A stretch of DNA of 64,000 nucleotides, taken from assembly GCF_000426845.1 (NCBI RefSeq), contig NZ_AUGD01000001.1, positions 582,001 through 646,000 of the forward strand, in the 5' to 3' direction. Below, one piece after another: positions 50,049 to 59,910 of the stretch. The notes under the pieces are model-generated. The model worked only from the letters and a program-made list of their open reading frames with translations. It was not told the DNA's origin and did not search any database. A program made the translations under genes and the position numbers. The DNA comes from Bradyrhizobium sp. in8p8. Its GTDB lineage: Bacteria > Pseudomonadota > Alphaproteobacteria > Rhizobiales > Xanthobacteraceae. Position 1 is the stretch's first letter; every line of letters begins with the position of its first letter.

Positions 50049-52486
50049 TGCGATTTCTCCAGATTGACGAGGTTGGGGATCAGGTCGAGGGCCCAGGCGA
50101 CGCCGCGGTGCTGGAGCCAGGCGGGCACGAAGCCGTCAGGTCCATGTTCGGCAAGGAGCTGCGCGATGGCTGCCTGGTCTGTCTTGGAAGAGGCTGCGGT
50201 GAAGGCGAGCGCAACCTCACCAAGGCCAAGTTCGAACATCCGGTTGCCGCGACGAGACTGGCAATAGTAGTCGCGCTTTGGCGTTGCCCGGCTCAGAAGT
50301 TCGATCTGGCGATCGTTGAGTCCGAAGCGGCGGTAGATGGCGGTGATCTGCGGTTCGATCGCCCGTTCGTTCGGCAGCAACAGGCGCGTCGGGCAGCTTT
50401 CGATGATCGCCGGTGCTATCGCGGAGCCATCAATGTCAGAAAGCGACTGTGTGGCGAAGATGACGGACGCGTTCTTCTTCCGAAGCGTCTTCAGCCATTC
50501 CCGGAGTTGCCCCGCAAAATCCTCGTCATCGAGGGCAAGCCAACCTTCATCGACAATAAGGAGTGTAGGCCGGCCGTCGAGACGGCCCCCGATGCGATGG
50601 AAGAGGTACGACAGCACGGCCGGCGCAGCACCCGTTCCAATCAAACCTTCGGTCTCAAACGCCTGGACCGAGGCTTCGCCAAGGCGCTCGAATTCGGCGT
50701 CGAGCAAGCGCCCGGAAGGTCCGCCGAGGCAATAAGGTTGCAAGGCGCGTTTCAGAGAGTTCGATTGGAGCAGGACTGACAAGCCCGTCAGGGTCCGCTC
50801 CTCCCTCGGCGCCGAAGCGAGAGATGTCAGTGCCGACCACAGATGATCCTTGACCTCCGGGGTGATCTCGACCTTTTCCCGTGCCAGGATCGCGCCGATC
50901 CATTCCGTCGCCCATCCGCGCTCGGAAGGATCCTCAATCCAGGCCAGCGGCTGCAGGGCGACGGGGTTTTCGTCCCCGTCTGACAATGCACCGCCGAGAT
51001 CATGCCAGTCGCCACCCATGGCGAGCGCAGCCGCCCGAATTGAACCGCCGAAGTCGAACGCAAAGACCTGAGAGTTCGGATAACGGCGGAATTGCAACGC
51101 CATCAGAGCCAGCAAAACGGATTTTCCGGCGCCGGTCGGGCCCACCACGAGGGTGTGGCCGACGTCGCCGACGTGGAGAGAGAATCGGAAGGGCGTCGAT
51201 CCCTCAGTCTTGCCAAACAGGAGTGCCGGCGCCTTGAAGTGCAGATCCCTCGCCTCACCGGCCCACACGGCTGACATCGGAATCATATGGGCGAGGTTGA
51301 GCGTCGAGACCGGTGGCTGCCGCACATTCGCATAGACATGTCCCGGCAGGCTACCGAGCCAGGCTTCGACAGCGTTCACCGTCTCGATCATGCAGGTGAA
51401 ATCGCGGCCCTGAATGACCTTCTCGACCAGCCTCAGCTTTTCATCGGCAGCGTTGGGATCTCGGTCCCACACAGTGAGGGTGGCCGTAACAAAGGCTTGT
51501 CCGATCTGATCCGACCCCAGTTCCTGCAACGCCGCGTCGGCGTCGATCGCCTTGTTGTGGGCGTCGGTATCGAGCAGCGTCGACGCCTCGTTGGTCATGA
51601 CCTCCTTGAGAATGGCGCCAATGGATTTTCGCTTGGCGAACCACTGCCGCCGAATCTTGGTCAGCAGCTTGGTGGCATCGGTCTTGTCGAGCATGATTGC
51701 GCGCGTCGACCAACGATACGAGAATGCCAGGCGATTCAGGTCGTCCAGGACCCCCGGGGTCGTCGCGCCCGGAAAGCCGACAATCGTCAAGACCCGCACG
51801 TTCGCTGAACCCAGCATCGGCTCAAGCCCGCCGGTCAGTGGCTGGTCGGCCAAAAGCGCATCGATGTACATGGGAATTTCGGGCACGCGAACGCGGTGAC
51901 GCTTAGTCGAGATCGTCGAGTGCAGATAGGTCAGCGTGGCCTGATCATCGAGCCAGGCGCAATCCGGCATGAACCCTTCGACGAGTTGCAGCACGCGGTT
52001 GGTTTGATCGATAAAGCCGCGCAACACCTCCCGGGCATCTGCTCCAACGGTGCGGTCGCGACCTTCATAGAGCAATCGCTCCGCCTTAGCCGCTCCCTCC
52101 TCCGGCGGCAGATAGAGGAAGGTCAGGAAATAACTGGACTCGTAGTGGGCACCTGCCTCCTCGAATTGCGCTCTGCGTTCGGCATCGACCAGCGCAGACG
52201 CGACATCCGGAAAGGTGTTTGGAGGATAAGCGCCCGCAGAATGACGCTGCGCCTCAACGAACACGGCCCAGCCGGATCCGAGGCGGCGCAAGGCGTTGTT
52301 CAGACGACCGGCGACGGCAACGAGTTCGGCCGGCACCGCGCTGTCGAGGTCAGGTCCCCGGAACTTTGCTGTCCGTTGGAAAGAACCATCCTTGTTCAGG
52401 ATGATTCCCTCGTCGACGAGAGCTGCCCAGGGCAGGAAGTCGGCGAGACGCGCGTTGGAATGACGATATTCGGCAAGGTTCATCAT
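50045..52486 (-). CDS. trbE: Conjugal transfer ATPase TrbE (VirB4-like)
   Basis: An 813-residue ATPase that powers pilus assembly and transfer. The N-terminal CagE/VirB4 domain begins LAEYRHSNARLADFLPWAAL; Walker A is VVGPTGAGKSVLLALMAL; Walker B is LLIVDEGWLALDDEDF; SVIFATQSLSDIDGSAIAPA is the following conserved motif. The start at 52486 fits the known TrbE length and lies 11 bases after the trbD stop; longer open frame upstream overlaps trbD and is not used. Confidence 0.93.
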   Translation of the reverse strand: MMNLAEYRHSNARLADFLPWAALVDEGIILNKDGSFQRTAKFRGPDLDSAVPAELVAVAGRLNNALRRLGSGWAVFVEAQRHSAGAYPPNTFPDVASALVDAERRAQFEEAGAHYESSYFLTFLYLPPEEGAAKAERLLYEGRDRTVGADAREVLRGFIDQTNRVLQLVEGFMPDCAWLDDQATLTYLHSTISTKRHRVRVPEIPMYIDALLADQPLTGGLEPMLGSANVRVLTIVGFPGATTPGVLDDLNRLAFSYRWSTRAIMLDKTDATKLLTKIRRQWFAKRKSIGAILKEVMTNEASTLLDTDAHNKAIDADAALQELGSDQIGQAFVTATLTVWDRDPNAADEKLRLVEKVIQGRDFTCMIETVNAVEAWLGSLPGHVYANVRQPPVSTLNLAHMIPMSAVWAGEARDLHFKAPALLFGKTEGSTPFRFSLHVGDVGHTLVVGPTGAGKSVLLALMALQFRRYPNSQVFAFDFGGSIRAAALAMGGDWHDLGGALSDGDENPVALQPLAWIEDPSERGWATEWIGAILAREKVEITPEVKDHLWSALTSLASAPREERTLTGLSVLLQSNSLKRALQPYCLGGPSGRLLDAEFERLGEASVQAFETEGLIGTGAAPAVLSYLFHRIGGRLDGRPTLLIVDEGWLALDDEDFAGQLREWLKTLRKKNASVIFATQSLSDIDGSAIAPAIIESCPTRLLLPNERAIEPQITAIYRRFGLNDRQIELLSRATPKRDYYCQSRRGNRMFELGLGEVALAFTAASSKTDQAAIAQLLAEHGPDGFVPAWLQHRGVAWALDLIPNLVNLEKSQ

Positions 52487-52496
52487 GGCGGAGCGC

Positions 52497-52763
52497 TCAG
52501 GTGTTGAGGTGGCTGGGAATGCGCAGATGTCGGCGCACGACATCGACAAATGCGGGATCGCGCTTGGCGGCCCAGACGGCGGCCATGTGGCCGATGAACC
52601 AGAGGATGAGACCCGCGATCCAGAGCCGCAATCCAAGTCCAAGGGCCGCAGCAAGCGTGCCGTTCACGATCGCGACGGACCGCGGCGCGCCGCCCATCAG
52701 AATCGGCTCAGTGAGTGCGCGGTGAACGGGCACGACAAAACCTGTGACCGGTTCATCCATCAA
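52497..52763 (-). CDS. trbD: Conjugal transfer protein TrbD (VirB3-like)
   Basis: An 88-residue inner-membrane protein with two adjacent hydrophobic segments (LAAALGLGLRLWIAGLILWF) after a polar start that contains PVHRALTEPILMGGAPR, the conserved VirB3/TrbD motif. It partners with TrbE at the inner membrane. The start overlaps the trbC stop. Confidence 0.88.
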   Translation of the reverse strand: MMDEPVTGFVVPVHRALTEPILMGGAPRSVAIVNGTLAAALGLGLRLWIAGLILWFIGHMAAVWAAKRDPAFVDVVRRHLRIPSHLNT

Positions 52764-53083
52764 ACCACCACGCCGCCGCCGAAGGAGAAGAACGATAGGA
52801 AGAAGCTCGAGGCGGCAAATGCGATCGACAGGCCGAACACGATCTGGATCAGCCGGCGGAAACCACCCGACGAATCCCCGAACGCGAGCGTGAGCCCGGT
52901 CACGACGATGATGATGACCGCGATGATCTTGGCAACCGGACCTTCAACCGATTGCAGGATCTGATTGAGCGGCTGCTCCCATGGCATATTCGAACCAGCG
53001 GCCCATGCCGGCGCCGCCGCCAAAAGCACCGTGCCGAAGGCGGCCACCGATGCACCTCGAAGAAAACGAATTTGCTGACGCAT
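52760..53083 (-). CDS. trbC: Conjugal transfer pilin TrbC (VirB2-like)
   Basis: A 107-residue prepilin. It has a long signal sequence (ending AAAPAWA) and two hydrophobic helices (IIAVIIIVVTGLTLAFGDSS; LIQIVFGLSIAFAASSFFLS), the standard VirB2 plan. The start at 53083 is one base after the trbB stop, preceded by AGGAG. The mature protein is the pilus subunit; some TrbC pilins are cyclised by TraF, and a TraF gene is present downstream. Confidence 0.88.
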   Translation of the reverse strand: MRQQIRFLRGASVAAFGTVLLAAAPAWAAGSNMPWEQPLNQILQSVEGPVAKIIAVIIIVVTGLTLAFGDSSGGFRRLIQIVFGLSIAFAASSFFLSFFSFGGGVVV

Positions 53084-53084
53084 G

Positions 53085-54059
53085 TCAGTCTCCTGCTGTT
53101 GAAAGGCTGTAGTCGCCGGCAGCTCCAAGCCCCCGGACGAGCGCGAGCTCAACGAGGCGACGATCAGCGCCACGCCCCGCCAGCACGGCGATAACGTTGA
53201 TGGTCTCGGCGATCAGGGCACGCGGAACCGTGATGACGGCTTCCTGAATGAGTTGCTCAAGCCGCCGCAGGGCACCGAGCGCGGTACCAGCATGAATGGT
53301 CCCGATGCCACCGGGATGCCCGGTACCCCAGGCCTTGAGCAGATCGAGGGCTTCGGCACCGCGGACCTCGCCGACCGGAATACGGTCAGGACGCAGTCGC
53401 AGCGAGGAGCGAACGAGGTCCGATAGCGTCGCCACGCCATCGTTGGTACGCAAAGCGACAAGGTTGGGCGCTGTGCACTGCAGTTCGCGCGTATCTTCGA
53501 TCAGCACGACCCGATCGGCAGTCTTTGCCACTTCGGCCAGGAGCGCATTTGTCAGAGTCGTCTTGCCGGTCGACGTTCCCCCGGCGACGAGGATGTTCTT
53601 CCGTGCGGCGACCGCGCTCTTCAGGATCTCGGCCTGCTCCGAGGTCATGATTTCCTTGGCGACGTAATCGTCGAGGGTAAACACCGCGACCGCTGGCTTG
53701 CGGATAGCAAAGGCCGGGGCGGCAACGACCGGAGGCAAAAGGCCTTCGAAGCGCTCACCAGTTCCAGGCAGTTCTGCCGAAACCCGTGGCGCCCCGGCAT
53801 GCACCTCCGCACCTACGTGGTGCGCTACCAGGCGAACAATGCGCTCGCCATCCGCTGCGGAGAGAGTTTTGCCTGTGTCGATCAAGCCACTCGACAGCCT
53901 GTCGATCCACAACCGCCCATCCGGATTGAGCATCACCTCGATGATCGCTTCATCTTCGAGGTAGCCGGCAATCGCTGTGCCAAGCGCACTACGAAGCATG
54001 CGCGCGCCGCGCGAATTCGCTTCCGATTGAATGGAATGGCTTGGCACCGTCGTCCCCAC
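53085..54059 (-). CDS. trbB: Conjugal transfer ATPase TrbB (VirB11-like)
   Basis: A 324-residue hexameric secretion ATPase. Walker A is [18 protein letters not shown], the Asp box is [15 protein letters not shown], Walker B lies around [20 protein letters not shown], and the His box is [20 protein letters not shown]. It is the first gene of the trb operon; the likely promoter is in the 168-base gap before the MFS gene, where no clear -35/-10 pair stands out. Confidence 0.93.
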   Translation of the reverse strand: MGTTVPSHSIQSEANSRGARMLRSALGTAIAGYLEDEAIIEVMLNPDGRLWIDRLSSGLIDTGKTLSAADGERIVRLVAHHVGAEVHAGAPRVSAELPGTGERFEGLLPPVVAAPAFAIRKPAVAVFTLDDYVAKEIMTSEQAEILKSAVAARKNILVAGGTSTGKTTLTNALLAEVAKTADRVVLIEDTRELQCTAPNLVALRTNDGVATLSDLVRSSLRLRPDRIPVGEVRGAEALDLLKAWGTGHPGGIGTIHAGTALGALRRLEQLIQEAVITVPRALIAETINVIAVLAGRGADRRLVELALVRGLGAAGDYSLSTAGD

Positions 54060-54227
54060 CCAGTGAGAGCGTCCGCAAAGGGCCCTCAGATGGGATGATT
54101 AGAAAAAGCACCTATGGAGTTGGCGCAACAAGCGCTTTCGGTGATCGTAGACTGGCGTAGAAAAAGGAAGACTGAGAACTGATATTGGACTCCTGCTCAA
54201 TCGTACCAGTCCGCTAAGAGCTATCGC

Positions 54228-55556
54228 TCACCACTCCGCGCCGTCGTCCGCGGGTATCAGGATGGGCGAATTCTCGTACAAGCCGACCGACTTGACACCA
54301 TTGGAAACAGAGGCTGGCGTGGAGCGGGAAGTTAAACTCATCCATGAAGCGCAGACTCTACGCCAAGGCAGCGCGAACCAGACCAAGGCTGCGATCTGCA
54401 GCGCTACGTTGAGGCCGAACGCGACCTGATAGGCCTGGACGGACCTATGGCCATCGATCGTGTGCCATTGCTCCAGGATCAGGCCTGTCGCGTATTGTGC
54501 CAGAAATGCCCAACCAAAGTGCAGGACGTTCAAGACGCCGTTGGCACGACCAGCAAGCTCCGGCGGAAAGTAATCCGCTATTACCGCGAAGCTGACCACG
54601 GTTGCCGTTCCGGCAATTGCGACAACCGACCAGGGCAGGATGGACGGCAGGGGCGCTCGCAAGATCAAGGCTGAATCGGCTGCGATGAACAGCACTGCAA
54701 CCACCACTAATATAGCCTCCGCTCCGATTCCTTTGCGTTTGATGTAATGGACGGCCATACCGAACAACCAGGCACCGCCGCTTAGTACGACGGACATTGT
54801 AAACAGCTGTCTGACGAGACTTGTGCGATCAAGCCTCTCCACGTCGATCAGCCACGGTGATGCCCACAGCCCCTGCAGAGACCAGGCTGATCCGACGCAA
54901 GTCGCCGACAACGGGGCCATTCGCCAGAAGCGCCGATCGCTGAAAACGGAGCTAAGAGTGGCGCAGGCTGCTGATGGGACAATGCCCCGCTCGGGAACCA
55001 CGACATAGATGAAAATGGCCGTCGCGCCGGTCGCCGCCGCTAGGATCTCAAAGAGCTGCCGCCAGCTCATCCAAGCGAGTAGGTATTCTACGGGAACCGT
55101 AGCGGTCACCGCTCCTAGCGATCCCAGCATGATCATGTAGCCGTTAAGCAAGGCAACTCGTTCTCTGGGGAACCAAAGGACGATCGACTTCAGTCCTGCG
55201 GTCAACGCCGCCGCCACGCCAAGCCCGATCATTGCACGCGCGATCAAAAGCGACAGGAAACCGGTCGATATCGCGAAGAGTCCGGCGCCCGCTGCGGCTA
55301 GCAAGAGCAGAACACTCTGGACGCGACGCGGACCAAAGCGATCCAACAATATACCGACAGGGATCTGAGCCGCCGCGAATATCAGGAAATAGACTGACGT
55401 AAGCAACCCGAGGTCGGCAGTCCCGAGCGCGGTATCCGAGCTGAGATGACTGGCGATCAAAGCGTTGATCGTTCGATACAGATACGAAAGATAGTATCCA
55501 GCAGCAAACGGGAGAAAAACGCGCGAGATGAGACGCCATGTCCCGGAAATTTGCAT
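54228..55556 (-). CDS. MFS transporter inserted between trb and tra genes
   Basis: A 442-residue major facilitator protein with about 12 membrane segments. The loop 2-3 motif is LLDRFGPRRVQS, and the protein begins RVFLPFAAGYYLSYLYRTIN, as in organic-anion or sugar-phosphate type MFS members. The substrate is unknown. It has no role in known conjugation systems, so it is probably cargo. It reads in the same direction as the flanking transfer genes but is separated from them by 168 and 133 bases. Confidence 0.8.
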   Translation of the reverse strand: MQISGTWRLISRVFLPFAAGYYLSYLYRTINALIASHLSSDTALGTADLGLLTSVYFLIFAAAQIPVGILLDRFGPRRVQSVLLLLAAAGAGLFAISTGFLSLLIARAMIGLGVAAALTAGLKSIVLWFPRERVALLNGYMIMLGSLGAVTATVPVEYLLAWMSWRQLFEILAAATGATAIFIYVVVPERGIVPSAACATLSSVFSDRRFWRMAPLSATCVGSAWSLQGLWASPWLIDVERLDRTSLVRQLFTMSVVLSGGAWLFGMAVHYIKRKGIGAEAILVVVAVLFIAADSALILRAPLPSILPWSVVAIAGTATVVSFAVIADYFPPELAGRANGVLNVLHFGWAFLAQYATGLILEQWHTIDGHRSVQAYQVAFGLNVALQIAALVWFALPWRRVCASWMSLTSRSTPASVSNGVKSVGLYENSPILIPADDGAEW

Positions 55557-55689
55557 GCTGGCCCTCTTGCTGTCAGCTCGTGCGAGCCGATAGCGCGACC
55601 AGCTTTTCGTCAGTTCGGGTAAATCCCTGCGGTCGTAGGGTGGCGTAGAATAAGAAGGATCCGCGAAATGGTCTGTCTACGTGGCTCTC

Positions 55690-56115
55690 TCAAGTTTCTT
55701 CGGCCGGTTCCTGACGACCGATGTCTTCTGGAATCTCCCGGAGAAAGCTTTGCCCCTTTTGCAAACGGCGCCCGAGTGCTTCGACAAATCCTTCAAAACG
55801 ATCCCTGCCCTTTGCCTGCGCGGCAGCCTGTGCGTCGTTGGGTAGCGGCGGCGTGATCGTCAGCCAAAAGCGGATGAAGAGCGCCAAGCTTTCGGCCGTC
55901 AAGCCCACGTCGCGTTCCAGCCGCTGCATCTGGCGCGACAGCCGATCGAGGCGCCGGGTAAACGCCGCTTCTCGCCTGTCCGCTCCATCCGGGGACAGAA
56001 ACGAAACAACTGCCGCTTCCACGATCGCCGACCGAGAAAGTCTTTTGCGATCGGCGAGCTCTGAGATCTGTTTCAGCAGTTCTGGCGGGAAGTAGACGTT
56101 CATCCGGTCGCGCAT
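55690..56115 (-). CDS. Ribbon-helix-helix (CopG-type) regulator
   Basis: A 141-residue protein. The N-terminal RHH domain is RMNVYFPPELLKQISELADR followed by KRLSRSAIVEAAVVSFL. The rest is helical (AAFTRRLDRLSRQMQRLERD) and probably mediates oligomerisation. It begins six bases after the traG stop and is regularly found beside traG in this type of element, where it may control tra transcription or act at the relaxosome. Confidence 0.8.
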   Translation of the reverse strand: MRDRMNVYFPPELLKQISELADRKRLSRSAIVEAAVVSFLSPDGADRREAAFTRRLDRLSRQMQRLERDVGLTAESLALFIRFWLTITPPLPNDAQAAAQAKGRDRFEGFVEALGRRLQKGQSFLREIPEDIGRQEPAEET

Positions 56116-56121
56116 AATGCC

Positions 56122-58110
56122 TCAGAGCTCCATACCGTCATTCGGGTCCATGGCGACCTGACGCGCAACGCCGCGCATCTGCTGGCGTATGAGCCGGGAC
56201 TGGCGGACCCCATCCTCGTCATCGTCAAGAACGGCGGCAAATTCTTCTGCCGGCGTCGGTTCGGTCGTCTCCTTGGCGATCGCGACGTGATCGGGGAGTT
56301 CGGGCTCGCGACGGAGTCCGCTGTTCGCCGTGTCTTCCTCGACCTCCGCGGCTTTGTCAGTTGGACCCGCCGTCGGCTTCAATGGTCCTAGCGCTGACCA
56401 ACCGTCCGTTCTCGATGATCGGCCGGCGCTCGCCGGATTTGGCGGCGGCAGAACCCGCTCGGTGAACCGCCTATCCTCGTAGTAGCGAACTTTCTTCGCC
56501 CGGATCGGCGGCGTACCCGCCACCATGACGATCTCGTCCATCGGTGGAAGCTGCATGACCTCGCCCGGGGTCAAGAGAGGTCTGGCCGTCTCCTGCCGCG
56601 AGACCATCAAGTGCCCCAACCACGGGTTCAATCTATGGCCGGCATAGTTTTTCATGGCCCGCATCTCGGTCGCGGTCCCGAGCGCGTCCGATACCCGCTT
56701 GGCGGTCCGCTCGTCGTTGGTCGCGAAGCTGACGCGGACGTGACAGTTGTCGAGGATGGCGTTGTTAGGCCCGTAGGCCTTCTCGATCTGGTTGAGCGAC
56801 TGCGCGATCAAGAAGCTCTTGATGCCGTACCCCGCCATGAAGGCGAGCGCAGACTCGAAGAAATCCAGCCGCCCCAGCGCCGGGAACTCGTCGAGCATCA
56901 TTAGCACTCGATGCCGACGGTCGCGGGCGTGTAGATCCTCGGTCAGGCGCCGGCCGATCTGGTTCAGCACCAGACGGATCAGCGGCTTGGTCCGAGAAAT
57001 ATCCGACGGCGGCACCACGAGGTAAAGCGTCGTCGGGCGACCATCTGCGATCAGATCGGCAATCCGCCAGTCGCAGCGACAGGTCACCTGGGCCACGACG
57101 GGATCGCGGTAGAGCCCGAGGAACGACATCGCGGTGGATAGGACGCCGGAGCGTTCGTTTTCGGATTTGTTGAGGAGTTCGCGCGCGGTCGAGGCGACGA
57201 CGGGATGGGCGCCCTGCTCGCCAAGGTGCGGTGTAGTCATCATCGCCCTCAGCGTGGTCTCGATCGGCTGCTTCGGATCGGACAGGAAGGCGGCGACGCC
57301 GGCCAAGGTCTTGTCCGCCTCGGCATAGAGAACGTGGAGTATGGCGCCGACCAGGAGCGAATGACTGGTCTTCTCCCAGTGGTTCCGCTTGTCGAGGGAG
57401 CCTTCGGGGTCGACCAGGACGTCGGCCACGTTCTGGACGTCGCGAACCTCCCATTCCCCGCGCCGGACCTCGAGCAGCGGATTGTAGGCTGAGGACTTTG
57501 GGTTGGTGGGATCGAACAACAGGACGCGGCCGTGTCGCGAGCGGAAGCCCGCGGTCAGTTGCCAATTCTCGCCCTTGATGTCGTGAACGATGGCCGAGCC
57601 GGGCCAAGCCAGGAGCGAGGGGACGACAAGACCGACACCCTTGCCGGATCGGGTGGGTGCAAAACACAACACGTGCTCCGGCCCGTCGTGGCGAAGGTAG
57701 TCGCGGTCGAGCTTGCCGAGCACCACACCATCCGGACCGAGAAGTCCCGCCGCTCGAACCTCGTCCGCACCAGCCCAGCGCGCCGACCCATAGGTCGCGA
57801 CATTCTTGGCTTCGCGCGCCCGCCAAACCGACATGCCGATCGCCACCGCGATCGAAACGAAGGTCCCCGACGCCGCAATGAAGGCTCCTTCGACAAAGAC
57901 CCGTGGCGCATAGGCGTCGTAGACGAACCACCACCAGAAGAAGACGGGCGGGTAATAGACCTTGAAGCCCAACAGTTCGAACCAGGGCCGCCCAAGCTCC
58001 GGTTGCCAGGCGAGCCGCCAGGCCGTCCACTCGGTTGCTCCCCAGATGGCCAGCAAAACGATCAGGCCGACCACGATCACCTGCCCCCAAAGGATTTTGG
58101 TTCCGGACAT
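56122..58110 (-). CDS. traG: Type IV coupling protein TraG (VirD4-like)
   Basis: A 662-residue membrane ATPase that brings the relaxase-DNA complex to the mating channel. Two N-terminal membrane spans precede the ATPase domain; Walker A is CFAPTRSGKGVGLVVPSLLA, Walker B is LMMLDEFPALGRLDFFESAL, and QSLNQIEKAYGPNNAILDNC is the following conserved box. The C-terminal 130 residues are acidic and low in complexity. It lies 36 bases after the relaxase gene. Confidence 0.92.
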   Translation of the reverse strand: MSGTKILWGQVIVVGLIVLLAIWGATEWTAWRLAWQPELGRPWFELLGFKVYYPPVFFWWWFVYDAYAPRVFVEGAFIAASGTFVSIAVAIGMSVWRAREAKNVATYGSARWAGADEVRAAGLLGPDGVVLGKLDRDYLRHDGPEHVLCFAPTRSGKGVGLVVPSLLAWPGSAIVHDIKGENWQLTAGFRSRHGRVLLFDPTNPKSSAYNPLLEVRRGEWEVRDVQNVADVLVDPEGSLDKRNHWEKTSHSLLVGAILHVLYAEADKTLAGVAAFLSDPKQPIETTLRAMMTTPHLGEQGAHPVVASTARELLNKSENERSGVLSTAMSFLGLYRDPVVAQVTCRCDWRIADLIADGRPTTLYLVVPPSDISRTKPLIRLVLNQIGRRLTEDLHARDRRHRVLMMLDEFPALGRLDFFESALAFMAGYGIKSFLIAQSLNQIEKAYGPNNAILDNCHVRVSFATNDERTAKRVSDALGTATEMRAMKNYAGHRLNPWLGHLMVSRQETARPLLTPGEVMQLPPMDEIVMVAGTPPIRAKKVRYYEDRRFTERVLPPPNPASAGRSSRTDGWSALGPLKPTAGPTDKAAEVEEDTANSGLRREPELPDHVAIAKETTEPTPAEEFAAVLDDDEDGVRQSRLIRQQMRGVARQVAMDPNDGMEL

Positions 58111-58146
58111 CCCGAACGCCCTTCCGCAGCTGGATTGGTGCGATTG

Positions 58147-59910
58147 TTAGAGACCGAGGTCGCGCTTGCGACCAAAGCCCCATTCGATTCCACCGCCGTC
58201 CTTCACGACGCCGGTGACGTGTTGGCCGAGCCTCCTTTCGAGTTCGCGCGACCAGGGCACGAGTTGGAAGCCGAGCCCATTGTCGATCATGGCGAAGCGT
58301 CCCGAGGCGAGCGTCAGACGCTGGCGATATGTCCCCGCCACATGCTCCCCGGATTCGGACTTCACGTAAGGGAGGCTGGTGTCGGCCGAGACTTTTGCGG
58401 CCACCTGGTCCAGTTCAAGCTGGCGCAACGTGTTCAGGAGGTTGCGCTGCAAGATGATGCGTTGGCCCTGCCGCCGCGCTAGGCCCTCCCGGATCAGATG
58501 CTCGGTACGGGCTTCCATGGCTTGGCGCGTCTCTCGGCCGAATCCGCCCATGGCAAGCGGCATGGAGTCGCGTTCGACCAGCCTGTGGTCAAGCCAGGTC
58601 GCGCCTTTTGCGGTGACCTGCTCGGCAAGATCGAGATCGGAGCGGATGGCGAGCACCACGGTCGGCCGTGGATCGCCGGCTTGACCGAAGCGTCGGACTT
58701 CGACGATTCCCCCAACGGGCGGAGCATGTTCGAAGGCCTCGATACCTCGAAAGCGCACGTGGTGCGCGCGTCCGTCGGTCCCGTCGATCAGGGCGTAGGC
58801 CTCGCCAGTCAGTTCGTCATGCAATCCACGCTCGACCAGTCGTCCCATAAGCTGAGACGTCGGCTGTCCACCCTCGATGACGAAGTCGGCGACGCCGCGC
58901 GCTTCCCCGCGCTCGGTAAAGGCGCGGTGCATGGTCTTGATGATGTCGCCGCGCATGCCGAGGTCGCGCAAGCTGCGCTCGGCCTCGAGTCCGACCATCC
59001 ACTCCCCTGGTGCGGCGGATGCGGCAAGGCCCATCTTCTCGAGGTGCTGAAGACGGCCAACCATCAGGCGGCGGATCTCAGGATCCGCGCTGCCGGGATT
59101 CTTGGGTCGAAGATCGATATACCCGGTCTCTTCCGCCGCCAGTCGGACCTCCCGGTCGAGCCGCGTCCATCGTTCCGCCGAGACTTCCCTCTCCAGCGAA
59201 TTGCGGATCTCGTGCTCCGGTTTTGGACCCAGTTCGATCGCGACCAATTCCTCGGCGCGTGAACGCAGGCCCCGGCTGATGTAGTCGCGGGAGATCACGA
59301 GATCAGCGCCCTCTTCGTCGACCCCCCGAACGAGAAGATGGACGTGAGGATTGTCGGTATTCCAATGATCGACAGCCACCCAATCCAGTCGCGTGCCAAA
59401 GTCGGCTTCCATCTGCTTGGCGAGGTCGCGGGTGAAGGCCTTCAGGTCGGTCATATCGCCGGCGTCCTCCGGCGAGACAATGAACCTGAAATGGTGACGG
59501 TCGTCCTTGCAGCGTTCGGCAAACGCCGCGCTATCGGCGCCGTCGCCGCGGGCATCAAACATCTCGGCCCGCTCACCACTCCGGGTCACGCCATCGCGCT
59601 TCAGATACGAGAGATGGGCCGTCAGCGGCGCTGAGCGGAAGGCTCGTCCTTTGTGGCGAACCACGCGCGCCTTCACCACAACGCGCCGCGTCGGGCTGAA
59701 CAATCTCGCCCGGCTAAAGGCGAGGCGCCCGCGGCCAAACGTCGAACGCCCATGGGCCGCGGAACGCCTGCCGGCCGGGGTCTGACCCGAGGTGTGTCCG
59801 GTTTTCTTCGCCGCGCGTAGCACCTGATTGATGAAGCTTTTCGGCTTCGGCGCGCGGGTACTGCGGATGCGCCCGGGCCGGATACGCAGATCGCTGTCGC
59901 CCGTGGTCAT
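58147..59910 (-). CDS. Relaxase (VirD2-like with DUF3363 domain)
   Basis: A 587-residue relaxase that should nick oriT and pilot the strand to the recipient. The N-terminal relaxase part contains the metal-binding histidine cluster NPHVHLLVRGVDEEG and, upstream, RFIVSPEDAGDMTDLKAFTR; candidate catalytic tyrosines are near the N-terminus (LTAHLSYLKRDGV). The C-terminal part is DUF3363, found only in this type of relaxase. It is transcribed toward traG, and a hairpin-rich region upstream is the best candidate for oriT. Confidence 0.87.
   Translation of the reverse strand: MTTGDSDLRIRPGRIRSTRAPKPKSFINQVLRAAKKTGHTSGQTPAGRRSAAHGRSTFGRGRLAFSRARLFSPTRRVVVKARVVRHKGRAFRSAPLTAHLSYLKRDGVTRSGERAEMFDARGDGADSAAFAERCKDDRHHFRFIVSPEDAGDMTDLKAFTRDLAKQMEADFGTRLDWVAVDHWNTDNPHVHLLVRGVDEEGADLVISRDYISRGLRSRAEELVAIELGPKPEHEIRNSLEREVSAERWTRLDREVRLAAEETGYIDLRPKNPGSADPEIRRLMVGRLQHLEKMGLAASAAPGEWMVGLEAERSLRDLGMRGDIIKTMHRAFTERGEARGVADFVIEGGQPTSQLMGRLVERGLHDELTGEAYALIDGTDGRAHHVRFRGIEAFEHAPPVGGIVEVRRFGQAGDPRPTVVLAIRSDLDLAEQVTAKGATWLDHRLVERDSMPLAMGGFGRETRQAMEARTEHLIREGLARRQGQRIILQRNLLNTLRQLELDQVAAKVSADTSLPYVKSESGEHVAGTYRQRLTLASGRFAMIDNGLGFQLVPWSRELERRLGQHVTGVVKDGGGIEWGFGRKRDLGL

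Noticed and set aside
56765..58183. 472-codon open frame overlapping traG
   Set aside because: Alternative frame of traG, rich in Arg and Gly, with no domain; traG has all ATPase motifs.
57532..58482. 316-codon plus-strand frame across traG and the relaxase
   Set aside because: Antisense to two well-supported transfer genes; no domain or ribosome site.
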